From Fidelibacterota bacterium (lineage in GTDB: Bacteria > Pseudomonadota > Alphaproteobacteria > Rhodospirillales > Rhodospirillaceae): a stretch of 64,000 nucleotides of DNA. A model generated the notes under the pieces. It was not told where the DNA came from and did no database searches. It saw only the letters and a program-made list of their open reading frames with translations. The stretch lies in NCBI GenBank assembly GCA_947472795.1, contig CANJBL010000005.1, forward strand, positions 144,358-208,357. The letters run 5' to 3'. The translations under genes and the position numbers were made by a program. Position 1 is the first letter of the stretch. Each line of letters starts with the position of its first letter. Shown here in pieces: positions 38,413 to 46,407 of the stretch.

Positions 38413-40311
38413 CTATTGGCAAGCGAGGCATTCTTCGTAGTCGGTCTTGTTCGTGCCCAAGGGCTTCTCGGGCCAGTTGCGCGTGTTGTCGGCCTCGACG
38501 CCGGCGAAGGCCGCGCGCTGTACCGACTTCGAGCGCAGGTAATAAAGGCTCTTCACGCCCGACTCCCACGCGCGCCAATGCAGCATCATCAAGTCCCACT
38601 TATCCACGTCCGACGGAATGAACAGGTTGATGGACTGGCCCTGGCAGATATAGGGCGAACGGTCGGCCGAGAATTCCACCACCCAGCGCTGGTCGATCTC
38701 GAACGCTGTCTTGTAGGTATCCTTCTCCTGCGGCGTCAGGCCGTTCAGGTGCTGCACCGAGCCTTCATGCTCCAGGATCGAGTTCCAGGTAGCTGGGTTG
38801 TCGAGGCCTTTCTCGGCCAGCACCTTGATCAGGTACGGGTTCTTCACGGAGAAGGAGCCCGACAGCGTCTTGTGCGTGTACACGTTCGCCGGGATCGGCT
38901 CGACGCACGGGCTGGTGCCGCCGCAGATGATGCTGATGGAGGCCGTCGGCGCAATGGCCAGCTTGTGCGAGAAGCGCGCCATGACGCCGGTCTCGGCGGC
39001 ATCGGGGCACGGACCGCGTTCTACCGCCAGGTCCACGGACGCGGCATCGGCCGCGCGGCGGATATGCTTGAACATCTTGATGTTCCAGCTCTTGGCCATG
39101 GCGGATTCGAAAGGCACGCCCTTCTGCTGCAGGAAGGAATGGAAGCCCATGATGCCCAGGCCCACCGAGCGCTCGCGCTTGGCCGAGTAGATGGCCCGGT
39201 CCATGGAGGACGGCGCGCGGTCGATGAAATCCTGCAGCACGTTGTCCAGGAAGCGCATAACGTCGGGAATGAACTGCTCGTCGGCGTTCCACTCGTCCCA
39301 CGTCTCGACGTTGAGCGAGGACAGGCAGCACACGGCCGTACGGTCCACACCCTTATGGTCGGGGCCCGTGTGCAGCATGATTTCGCTGCACAGGTTGGAG
39401 GTGGTCACCTTCAGGCCCAGGTCGCGTTGGTGTTTCGGCATTTGCCGGTTCACAGTGTCGGCGAAGATCAGGTAGGGCTCGCCGGTGTTCAGGCGGGTTT
39501 CGAGGATCTTCTGCCACAGCTCGCGCGCGTTCACCGTCTTCAGGACTTCTTCGGTCTTGGGGCTGCGCAGGCCGAAGGGCTTGTCGTCGCGCACGCACTC
39601 CATGAACTCGTCGGTGATGTTCAGGCCGTGATGCAAGTTCAGGCTCTTGCGGTTGAAGTCGCCCGACGGCTTGCGGATTTCCAGGAACTCTTCGATTTCC
39701 GGATGATGTACGTCGAGGTACACCGCCGCCGAACCACGGCGCAGCGAGCCCTGGCTGATGGCCAGCGTGAGGGAGTCCATCACGCGCACGAAAGGGATGA
39801 TGCCCGACGTCTGGCCGCAGTTCTTCACGCGCTCGCCGATGGAGCGCACTTTGCCCCAATAGGTGCCGATGCCGCCGCCGTTGGAGGCCAGCCACACGTT
39901 CTCGGTCCAGGTGCCGACAATGCCGCCCAGGTCGTCGTTGACGGTGTTGAGGAAGCAGGAGATCGGCAGGCCGCGCTCGGCGCCGCCGTTGGAGAGCACG
40001 GGCGTCGCCGGCATGAACCACAGGCGCGAGATGTAGTCGTAGATGCGCTGGGCGTGATCGATGTTGTCGCTATAGGCCTTGGCGACGCGGGCAAACATGT
40101 CCTGGTAGGACTCGCCGGGCAGCAGATAGCGGTCTTTCAGCGTCTCTTTGCCGAAGTCGGTCAGAAGGTCATCACGCGTCCGGTCGATACGAATCGAAGG
40201 CACCACCTCCAGCGCGGCGGCGTCGCGCGGCTGCGGCTTGGGCGTGGGGATGGGAAGCGATGTGGCGAGCGGAGCGGCAACAGCGGCTTGAGCGTCCAGT
40301 GCGTAGTTCAT
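38413..40311 (-). CDS. nrdA: Ribonucleoside-diphosphate reductase subunit alpha
   Basis: A 632-residue class I catalytic subunit. Seen are PATPVLSNGG and LPISCFLNTV (substrate Cys), SNLCSEIML with its N-x-C-x-E active-site loop and the partner cysteine, and a C-terminal redox pair (EECLACQ). After a ~45-residue proline/alanine-rich N-terminus the chain goes straight into the catalytic domain, so the ATP-cone that regulates overall activity in long NrdA proteins is missing. It makes deoxyribonucleotides for replication and repair. The start is followed upstream by a 638-base gene-less region. Confidence 0.95.
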   Translation of the reverse strand: MNYALDAQAAVAAPLATSLPIPTPKPQPRDAAALEVVPSIRIDRTRDDLLTDFGKETLKDRYLLPGESYQDMFARVAKAYSDNIDHAQRIYDYISRLWFMPATPVLSNGGAERGLPISCFLNTVNDDLGGIVGTWTENVWLASNGGGIGTYWGKVRSIGERVKNCGQTSGIIPFVRVMDSLTLAISQGSLRRGSAAVYLDVHHPEIEEFLEIRKPSGDFNRKSLNLHHGLNITDEFMECVRDDKPFGLRSPKTEEVLKTVNARELWQKILETRLNTGEPYLIFADTVNRQMPKHQRDLGLKVTTSNLCSEIMLHTGPDHKGVDRTAVCCLSSLNVETWDEWNADEQFIPDVMRFLDNVLQDFIDRAPSSMDRAIYSAKRERSVGLGIMGFHSFLQQKGVPFESAMAKSWNIKMFKHIRRAADAASVDLAVERGPCPDAAETGVMARFSHKLAIAPTASISIICGGTSPCVEPIPANVYTHKTLSGSFSVKNPYLIKVLAEKGLDNPATWNSILEHEGSVQHLNGLTPQEKDTYKTAFEIDQRWVVEFSADRSPYICQGQSINLFIPSDVDKWDLMMLHWRAWESGVKSLYYLRSKSVQRAAFAGVEADNTRNWPEKPLGTNKTDYEECLACQ

Positions 40312-40751
40312 TTAACCCTCTTCCCCTAACAACCAATGCCCCCGCAACTTTCTTGCGCGGCCAGTCTTCAGGGTGAATCGGGCTCTATCCCTACGACGCT
40401 AAGCTTTGAATCCCAAAGCGTTAGCTTCTCTCGAGTTGCGGCAGGTGTAGGTTGCCGCGGCCGTCTTCTGTTAGGTGTCGGTCGCGAGTTGACCCCGCGT
40501 TGCCTCTCCAGCCCCTTAGTCCCGGCCGCCACCCAGATTGTGTAGATCGAGGTGGCCGCGCTACGAGATATGGTGTGCTGATGTTGGGTGTGGGTCAACG
40601 AACTTACTTCGCTCAACCACCAGATTTAGCGCTTGACGGAAAGTTAGAAACCATATCTAGCAAATCTTCGCTGTAATTCTGAAGATTTTCGGGCAAGCCT
40701 CTGATTCAAAGCTCAAAAAACTATATGACCACCGCGTTACACACACCCCCA
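40312..40751 (-). promoter_or_regulatory. Long structured leader/promoter region of nrdA
   Basis: No gene is visible here. Features that can be seen are a hairpin GCTAAGCTTTG/CAAAGCGTTAGC at 40398-40425 (11 pairs, one bulge), a second GCGGCA/TGCCGC hairpin at 40438-40458, a shorter GCCACC/GGTGGC pairing across about 40529-40555, and three GANTC sites (40375-40379, 40408-40412, 40703-40707; about two expected). The paired segments point to a structured untranslated leader on nrdA mRNA. I looked for cobalamin-riboswitch and tmRNA signatures and did not find them. NrdR boxes were not convincing. Confidence 0.45.
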
Positions 40752-40770
40752 TGTGGATAACTTATCCACA
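40752..40770. promoter_or_regulatory. Two exact DnaA boxes, head to head
   Basis: TGTGGATAA (40752-40760) and TTATCCACA (40762-40770) are two exact 9-base DnaA boxes in inverted orientation with one base between them. They lie 441 bases upstream of the nrdA start and 179 bases upstream of a small plus-strand gene. DnaA control of nrdAB is known in E. coli, where two boxes lie in the promoter. Confidence 0.7.
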
Positions 40771-40948
40771 TTAGCCCCGGTTTCCGCTTTATCCCCCTCC
40801 ATGCACCTCCGGCAATGCTGCTCTGCACAAAACACCTTTGCGGTGCATTCATGGAAGCGTCATACACCCCGCCATCAGCGCTTCGCCTGTTTGGTTCCAC
40901 CACTTGCCGGATGCGCATCTCGGATCAGAACCAAAGGGGACGGACGAC

Positions 40949-41173
40949 ATGACGAACTTGAACGACGACCAACGCGGCCTTGTGGAATATCTGGCCGACC
41001 GCGTGCGCGAACTGGTCGCCACCGCCCGCGATGCCGGCGTCACCCAAATTCCAGTGCTCATCGCCGAAGCCGAAGAACTGACCGCGATTCGCACCAGCAT
41101 TCTTGCCCGTCATCACGGACTCGACGCGATCACTCAGTTGCAGCTGCCGCTCGAAATTAAAAAGGCCGCTTAA
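40949..41173 (+). CDS. Small conserved-looking protein of unknown function
   Basis: A 74-residue soluble protein starting at ATG 40949, with AGGGGA eight bases upstream. It is predicted mostly helical (LVEYLADRVRELVATARDAG, then QIPVLIAEAEELTAIRTSI). I do not recognise the family. A textbook rho-independent terminator follows 36 bases after the stop, which supports a real monocistronic gene. The head-to-head DnaA boxes lie 179 bases upstream, so replication-linked control is possible. Confidence 0.65.
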   Translation: MTNLNDDQRGLVEYLADRVRELVATARDAGVTQIPVLIAEAEELTAIRTSILARHHGLDAITQLQLPLEIKKAA

Positions 41174-41209
41174 AGACGGTATTAGACAAGACCGATAGCA
41201 AAACGAAAG

Positions 41210-41234
41210 CCCGGCCCAAAAGGCCGGGTTTTTT
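41210..41234 (+). terminator. Rho-independent terminator
   Basis: CCCGGCC (41210-41216) and GGCCGGG (41222-41228) make a 7-base stem, followed by six T residues (41229-41234). It ends the small gene at 40949. Confidence 0.92.
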
Positions 41235-41372
41235 CTTGTCTGCGTGCACGAGGCGCGCACTCCCCGCGTGTACATCGAACGCAGTTAATAAAGATTCACG
41301 ATTCCTTAAGGCCTCCCCGCAAAGATGCATCCTATAGGGACATCCCCGAAGGGGACCTTGAGGAAGCAGAAG

Positions 41373-41603
41373 ATGCAGCGGACAGAAAAGTCCAATCTTT
41401 GGAGACAGAGCCCCGCGCGGCCATCAGCGCCGCGCCAACAGGAAGCGACACCGCAGCCGGACACCGCGCTGCCTGAATACGCGCGGCTCGCTGATCTCGC
41501 CTCCGCCTTCGGCCCCTACATGCCGGCGGCCTTCGCCGTTCCCACACCCATTCCATTTTCCCGCGCGCACAGCCTATCGCCGCGCCGCGAGTCACCCATT
41601 TAA
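41373..41603 (+). CDS. Possible small protein
   Basis: A 76-residue open frame starting at ATG 41373, with AGGAAG seven bases upstream. The middle contains ALPEYARLADLASAFGPYMP, which looks protein-like, but no family is recognised and the ends are low-complexity and basic. A strong hairpin terminator follows at 41651, and two GANTC sites (41293-41297, 41300-41304) lie upstream, both of which favour a real transcript. Translation remains uncertain. Confidence 0.4.
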   Translation: MQRTEKSNLWRQSPARPSAPRQQEATPQPDTALPEYARLADLASAFGPYMPAAFAVPTPIPFSRAHSLSPRRESPI

Positions 41604-41650
41604 CGCTGGGGCATTCTCTCCCTCCCCACCCACAACCCCAGCAAACTCGG

Positions 41651-41684
41651 CGGCAGGTCCTTACGGACCTGCCGTTCTTCTTTG
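41651..41684 (+). terminator. Rho-independent terminator
   Basis: CGGCAGGTCC (41651-41660) pairs perfectly with GGACCTGCCG (41665-41674) around a TTAC loop and is followed by the T-rich TTCTTCTTTG. It would end transcription of the small gene at 41373. Confidence 0.8.
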
Positions 41685-41735
41685 TGCGCGCGGCGCTTCT
41701 TCTTTGTGTGCCCCGCAATGATGTAAACAGGCTGC

Positions 41736-42197
41736 ATGTTGTACTTCGCATATGGCGCCAACCTGAATCTGCGGGGCATGAAACGCCGCTGTCCGCAGGC
41801 CAAGCCCATGATCGCCGCCACCCTGCAAGGACACCGGCTCGAGTTCCGCACGTTCATCACGATCGTTCCTGATGCGCGCGGCGCGGTGACGGGTGCGCTC
41901 TACGACCTTACGCCGGCATGCTTGCGCGCCCTCGACCACTACGAGGGCGAGAGCTACACGCAAATCGCGGTGACGGTGGAAACAGCGGACGGACCACGCG
42001 ACGCTGTGACCTACATCATGCCGGCCGGCACACGGACGCCGCCGGGTGTGCAATACTTCACCGAGATCGCGCGAGGGTATGCCGATTGGAAGCTGGACGT
42101 GGCGCTCTTACGCAAAGCCCGCATCGCCACGCTGCACCCCGAAAAACCTAAGCCACGCCCACTTGAACCGGGACCACGCGGCGGCGCAGCTCGGTAG
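41736..42197 (+). CDS. Gamma-glutamylcyclotransferase family protein (AIG2-like)
   Basis: A 153-residue protein with the gamma-glutamylcyclotransferase fold. The substrate-binding N-terminal motif YFAYGANLN is at residues 3-11 and the catalytic Glu is in DHYEGESYTQI near residue 70. Such enzymes release 5-oxoproline from gamma-glutamyl peptides and take part in glutathione turnover, although many bacterial members are uncharacterised. The ~20-residue proline/arginine-rich C-terminus overlaps the end of the convergent flippase gene by 50 bases, so the tail may be less conserved. Confidence 0.82.
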   Translation: MLYFAYGANLNLRGMKRRCPQAKPMIAATLQGHRLEFRTFITIVPDARGAVTGALYDLTPACLRALDHYEGESYTQIAVTVETADGPRDAVTYIMPAGTRTPPGVQYFTEIARGYADWKLDVALLRKARIATLHPEKPKPRPLEPGPRGGAAR

Positions 42198-43524
42198 TCG
42201 TGAAGAAGGTCATGGCGGCGACACTCGAAGCCGCCGCCGCCAGCGAGGTTACCGCAGCGCCTGCGGGACCATAGATGCGCGTCAGGATCACCAGCATCGG
42301 CAGATAGATCGCAACGATCACGACCGTATCAATGCGCAAAGGAATACTGGGCCGGCCCATGGCGTAAAGCGCCGGATCCATAGGAAAGCCGATGAGTGTC
42401 ATGCCCGCCGTCGCCACCAAAAGGATCAAGGGCAGATAGGCTTGCGTGAAAGCAGGGCCAAAGAAAAAACTGATGAACTGGTGGCCGGCGAAAAACGACA
42501 GCACCAGCATCACCAAGGCGCCGCTGCCCGCGACGACACCGCCGCGCATAATCAGCGCCTTGAAATCCTGCCAATCGCCGCGGCTGCCCAGGCGCGCGAA
42601 CTCCGGGTAGATAGACTGGTTCAGAAGTTCCGCTGGCTTAGAAATAGCCGTGGCCACATCGCGGCCGATCTTGAAAAGGCCCGCCGCCGACGGTCCCGCC
42701 ACGGCGCCCACCAATAATGTACTCATCTGCCCGGTGACGATCTGCAACGAGGCATGCAGGTTCGAGAACACCGAAAACTTCCAGATGCCGGTGTGAAAAC
42801 GCGTGATGCCCTGGAAAGACATCGTCATGCCCTTGAGCAGCCCATGTTTGGTGGCTTCGCGCCAGCCTACGAACACTAGCACAGCGCCGCCGGCGATGTT
42901 GGCCACGAACCACGCCGCCAGGTACCACCAGAACTCCGCATGGAAGAAGACCGCCAGCGCCACGCCGATCAGACGCACCAGCGGCGTTGCCACCGCTTGC
43001 GCGGCCAGGATGTCGAAGCGATCGTAGAGGCGGAGCAGTCCCGTCGGTGTCGCCAAGATCGTGAACAGGATCGAAAGACTGAAAGGCCCGGCGTAGGAGA
43101 TCACCTGATCGTCCCAGCCGAGATAGGGCCCGACGAGGGGTGCTGCGAAATAGCCGATGGCAGCGCCCGTTACCACGCCCGCGATATCCAGCAACGTGGT
43201 GAACTTCACTAAAGCCTGAAACGCCGGCGCATCCTTGTTCTCGATGCAGATGGCGCCGTAGCGAATCACAGCCTGCCACGACTGGAAGGTCGAGAGCGCC
43301 ATAATCACCTGCACATAAGTCTGCAGCAGGACGTAGATGCCGAACATCTCAAGGCCGAGGCCGCGCGCCGACAAACTCAGCGTCGCCAGGCCCAACAGGC
43401 CATTGGTGGCGCGCCCTGTGAGCATGAGGGCCGCGTTGCGGAAGATGCGGCGGAAAACGCCATCGGAGAACCAATGGCGGACTGTCTCGAAAATCCGGCG
43501 CGGCTGCCCAGCAATCCAATTCAT
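42148..43524 (-). CDS. Polysaccharide flippase, Wzx-like (MOP superfamily)
   Basis: A 458-residue integral membrane protein with about 12-14 hydrophobic helices and the MOP-superfamily arrangement of a lipid-linked oligosaccharide flippase. The beginning FRNAALMLTGRATNGLLGLATL is typical of the N-terminal helices; internal segments such as GAVAGPSAAGLFKIGRDVA match the second six-helix half. It would move an undecaprenyl-linked glycan across the inner membrane. There are no other polysaccharide genes beside it; the nearest possible partners are the glycosyltransferase-like genes at 18863-22924, which is speculation. Confidence 0.8.
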   Translation of the reverse strand: MNWIAGQPRRIFETVRHWFSDGVFRRIFRNAALMLTGRATNGLLGLATLSLSARGLGLEMFGIYVLLQTYVQVIMALSTFQSWQAVIRYGAICIENKDAPAFQALVKFTTLLDIAGVVTGAAIGYFAAPLVGPYLGWDDQVISYAGPFSLSILFTILATPTGLLRLYDRFDILAAQAVATPLVRLIGVALAVFFHAEFWWYLAAWFVANIAGGAVLVFVGWREATKHGLLKGMTMSFQGITRFHTGIWKFSVFSNLHASLQIVTGQMSTLLVGAVAGPSAAGLFKIGRDVATAISKPAELLNQSIYPEFARLGSRGDWQDFKALIMRGGVVAGSGALVMLVLSFFAGHQFISFFFGPAFTQAYLPLILLVATAGMTLIGFPMDPALYAMGRPSIPLRIDTVVIVAIYLPMLVILTRIYGPAGAAVTSLAAAASSVAAMTFFTTTELRRRVVPVQVGVA

Positions 43525-43738
43525 GAAAACCGCAAGCCGCCTTTATTCAGGAGCCGGGTCACGCCCGGTCCAGTGATGACCCTTAAAGGTCCGATACGGT
43601 ATCGACGTCGTTTGACCGAAACCCCAACTCCTGCGCCGCATTAGCCATTCCCCCCGGAACGAACCAGCCTTCCGGCGCATGTCTCGGGCTGCATATTAGT
43701 GCTAGACTGAGGCCAGCGCAGCAAATCTCTCATGTGTC

Positions 43739-43939
43739 ATGCAAACGCAGTATCTCTACGCACTCCTTTCCATCGTGCTCTTCGGTTGGCTGGGCCAGCA
43801 CTTGGCGCGGAAACGTAACCGTAACGGCATTCCCTGGGGTGTGGGTGCGGCGCTCTTCCCGCCGGTGCTGCTGGTTTTGCTGCTGTTGAAGCCGGCCGAC
43901 CCCGAAGAGGAAGAAGGCAGCGAACTGAGCGAAGGTTGA
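43739..43939 (+). CDS. Small membrane protein with acidic tail
   Basis: A 66-residue protein with two hydrophobic segments (LYALLSIVLFGWLGQHLA and GVGAALFPPVLLVLLLL) separated by a basic loop (RKRNRNG), and a C-terminal run of acidic residues. The basic loop would sit in the cytoplasm. The family is not recognised, but the pattern is that of a genuine small membrane protein. It ends 12 bases before the convergent binding-protein gene. Confidence 0.6.
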   Translation: MQTQYLYALLSIVLFGWLGQHLARKRNRNGIPWGVGAALFPPVLLVLLLLKPADPEEEEGSELSEG

Positions 43940-43951
43940 ATCCCCCGCCTT

Positions 43952-45535
43952 CTACCGCGTCACACTCAGATAGCGGCTCTGGTGCACATCGACGGGGTTG
44001 GCGCGCCATCCAACCACCCGCTGCGAGACCAAATTCTTTGTCACTCCGAAATAAAGCGGGATGATCGGCTGGTCCTTCAGGGCCATCTCCTCGGCTTCCC
44101 GTAGCAGCCCGGCCCGCGCACCGGCATTCTCCGTCTCCGCCGCCTTGGCCAAAAGCCCGTCGTAAGCGGGGTTGTGATAGCGGCTGTAGTTGGAATTCAC
44201 GCTGGCCGAGTTGAGCACGTAGAGGAAACTGGAGGCGTCGTTGAAATCCGCCGACCAGCCCACGAAGCCCACATCGAAGTCCCCTTGGCGCAAGTTGGCG
44301 AAGTGCACGCGCCCCTCGGTGTTAAACAACGATGCCTGCACACCCGCCTGCTTCCACATACTGGCGATGATGACGCCGATGCGCCGCAGTTCCAGGTTGG
44401 CCGAATGGCTGTAGATGATCTGCAAGGGCTTGGCCGTCGTGTAGCCGGCCTCGGCCAAAAGCCGCTGCGCTTCGGCAAGACGTGCTTCCGGTGACAAGGC
44501 CGCATCGCTCATTTGCGGCGGTGTGTAGCCCGCCACCATCGGCGGCACGAAGCTGTAGGCCGGCGGCTCGCCGCCACGCAAAACCTTGGCTGTCAGCACC
44601 TCGCGGTCGATGGCCAGCGACAGCGCACGGCGCACGCGCGGGTCGGCAAGTTTGGGGCGCGTGGTATTGAGCGCGAGATAATACGTGAGCAGCGTCGGCG
44701 TCAGGCGCGTCTCCACCGGCAACTCTGTGCGCAAGGTGGCGATCTGGCCCAGGGGTATATCGTTTTGCATATCCAGCTCGCCCGCGCGAAAGCGCGCGAG
44801 GGCCGCCGTCAGGTCTTCCGTCGGGATATACGCCACGCGCGGCAAGGTGACGTGCGCCACGTCATAGAATTTTGGATTGCGCACAAGATCGATGCGGGCT
44901 TGTGGCACCCAGCTTTCCAGCATGAAGGCGCCGCTGCTGGCCATGGCGCCAGGCCGCGTCCAGCCGTCCCCAGCCTTGGTGATGACATGGCGTGGAATCA
45001 TGACCGCAAAGGCGTTGGCGAGAAGCTCCAGCAGATAAGGTGCGGGCGTCTCCAGCTCCAGCACCACCGTCCCCAGTGTTGGCGCACTCACGCCCAGCGC
45101 TTCCGCAGGCATAGTGCCCGCGTTCACCATGCGGCCGTTCTTCAGCACGTACATCAGTTGCGCGAAAACCGCCGCGGTCTTGGGGTCCATGAGACGCCGG
45201 AACGAATAAACGACATCCTCCGCCGTCAGCGGCACACCGTCCGACCACGCGAGACCGGTGCGCAAGCTGAAGGTGTAGCGCAACCCGTCGGTGCTTATGC
45301 TCCACGCCGACGCCAATCCCGCGACCACCTGTCCCTCGGCGTCATAGGTCATGAGGCCTTCAAAGAGGTCGTGGATGATGTTGGCTTCGTAGTTGGTGTT
45401 GGTCTTGTGCGGATCGAGCGAGGCCGGCTCGAACCGGTTGCCGCGATGAAGCACGCCTTGCGGCTCGGCGGCCCGTGCATACTTGGCGGCCAACAGTGTC
45501 GGCACGAGAGCGAGAGCGGCGCGACGCGTGATCAT
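43952..45535 (-). CDS. Periplasmic peptide-binding protein (SBP family 5)
   Basis: A 527-residue solute-binding protein of the oligopeptide/dipeptide family. I start at ATG 45535, which gives a signal peptide (ITRRAALALVPTLLAAKYARA, with a twin-arginine-like RR). Family motifs are EPASLDPHKT, SWSISTDGLRYTFSLRTGLAWSDG and AEDVVYSFRRLMDPKT, all in the first 140 residues. It would capture peptides in the periplasm for an ABC importer. The ATPase at 22971 is of the matching type, but no permeases are near either gene. It overlaps the DUF3667 gene by four bases. Confidence 0.9.
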   Translation of the reverse strand: MITRRAALALVPTLLAAKYARAAEPQGVLHRGNRFEPASLDPHKTNTNYEANIIHDLFEGLMTYDAEGQVVAGLASAWSISTDGLRYTFSLRTGLAWSDGVPLTAEDVVYSFRRLMDPKTAAVFAQLMYVLKNGRMVNAGTMPAEALGVSAPTLGTVVLELETPAPYLLELLANAFAVMIPRHVITKAGDGWTRPGAMASSGAFMLESWVPQARIDLVRNPKFYDVAHVTLPRVAYIPTEDLTAALARFRAGELDMQNDIPLGQIATLRTELPVETRLTPTLLTYYLALNTTRPKLADPRVRRALSLAIDREVLTAKVLRGGEPPAYSFVPPMVAGYTPPQMSDAALSPEARLAEAQRLLAEAGYTTAKPLQIIYSHSANLELRRIGVIIASMWKQAGVQASLFNTEGRVHFANLRQGDFDVGFVGWSADFNDASSFLYVLNSASVNSNYSRYHNPAYDGLLAKAAETENAGARAGLLREAEEMALKDQPIIPLYFGVTKNLVSQRVVGWRANPVDVHQSRYLSVTR

Positions 45536-46407
45536 GTTGTGTACAACGTGATCGGCAGCAGCAGGATGCGATAGACGAGAAGAATGCCCGCGGCGGCGAC
45601 CGTAAGAGTGAACGCCTGCACTATCCGTAGCCATCCCGTTGCCCCGTACACCGGGCCAATAGCCGCGTAGAGATAGCCAATGCAGCCGAAAAGGATCGTG
45701 ACCGAGAAGGCGTCATCCATCAGCGATGAAGGGACGGCGGGTCCGCCCAGCAACGGGCTGATTTCCATGCCGATCAGCGGTACGCAGAACAGCAACAGAA
45801 CAACGGCATAGAAGTGCAAGGAAAACACGAAGTTGACCGCGAGAGGCTGTGTACGCCGCCAGAAGACCACGGATATCAGGAGGGCAAAGATAGGTACCAT
45901 AAGGCCGACCAATGACTTGGCGTTGACCGCTACCGCTTGATCGAAGAACGGCGCATATTGCGCGACAGTTTGTCCGATGTTCGTAAGATGTTTTTCGACA
46001 AGTCCGCGGCTGAAGCTGCTCCCCAATTCATCTTCACTGAGCCACCTGGCTAAGGGCCGCGTGAACACATTCATGCGCCCCGCCGTCTGCACGGCGAAAA
46101 AGAACAGGTTGGCGAGCAGGAAAATCTGTAGAGGCCCGACATAGGGCTTACGCAGACCGCGCTGAAAAGCCGCTGTGAGACTGCCCGGACGCGTGACCAA
46201 CGCACGAAGGGTGCGTAGAACCCGGCCATCGACGGGACTGAGGGCCGCAAACGTCAGAGCGATAATGCCATGCAGCGTGAGATCGCGCGGCGCGATTGGT
46301 CTTTCGCCGCAGGCGGAGCAGAAAGCGGTCGTGCGCGAGACGCCGCACGACGGACAAGCCCACGACGCGCGCGGTGCATGAGTTTGCTCCGGCGCCGCCG
46401 CGTCCAT
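45532..46407 (-). CDS. DUF3667 membrane protein with zinc ribbon
   Basis: A 291-residue protein beginning with a zinc-ribbon-like region (WACPSCG at 17-23 and FCSACGE at about 29-35), followed by DLTLHGIIALTFAALSPVDG and about five membrane helices. This layout is that of DUF3667 proteins, whose function is unknown. It is translationally coupled to the binding-protein gene downstream (ATGA overlap) and touches maeB upstream by one base, so the three are probably one transcript, without a clear shared function. Confidence 0.8.
   Translation of the reverse strand: MDAAAPEQTHAPRASWACPSCGVSRTTAFCSACGERPIAPRDLTLHGIIALTFAALSPVDGRVLRTLRALVTRPGSLTAAFQRGLRKPYVGPLQIFLLANLFFFAVQTAGRMNVFTRPLARWLSEDELGSSFSRGLVEKHLTNIGQTVAQYAPFFDQAVAVNAKSLVGLMVPIFALLISVVFWRRTQPLAVNFVFSLHFYAVVLLLFCVPLIGMEISPLLGGPAVPSSLMDDAFSVTILFGCIGYLYAAIGPVYGATGWLRIVQAFTLTVAAAGILLVYRILLLPITLYTT

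Noticed and set aside
38341..40329. Plus-strand open frame of 662 codons opposite nrdA
   Set aside because: It lies antisense to nrdA, has no recognisable domain and follows from third-position GC bias. nrdA on the minus strand has all family motifs.
40366..40620. Possible tmRNA, 6S RNA or cobalamin riboswitch in the nrdA leader
   Set aside because: No T-arm-like motif, no tag-peptide reading frame and no cobalamin-box signature could be found; only generic hairpins remain.
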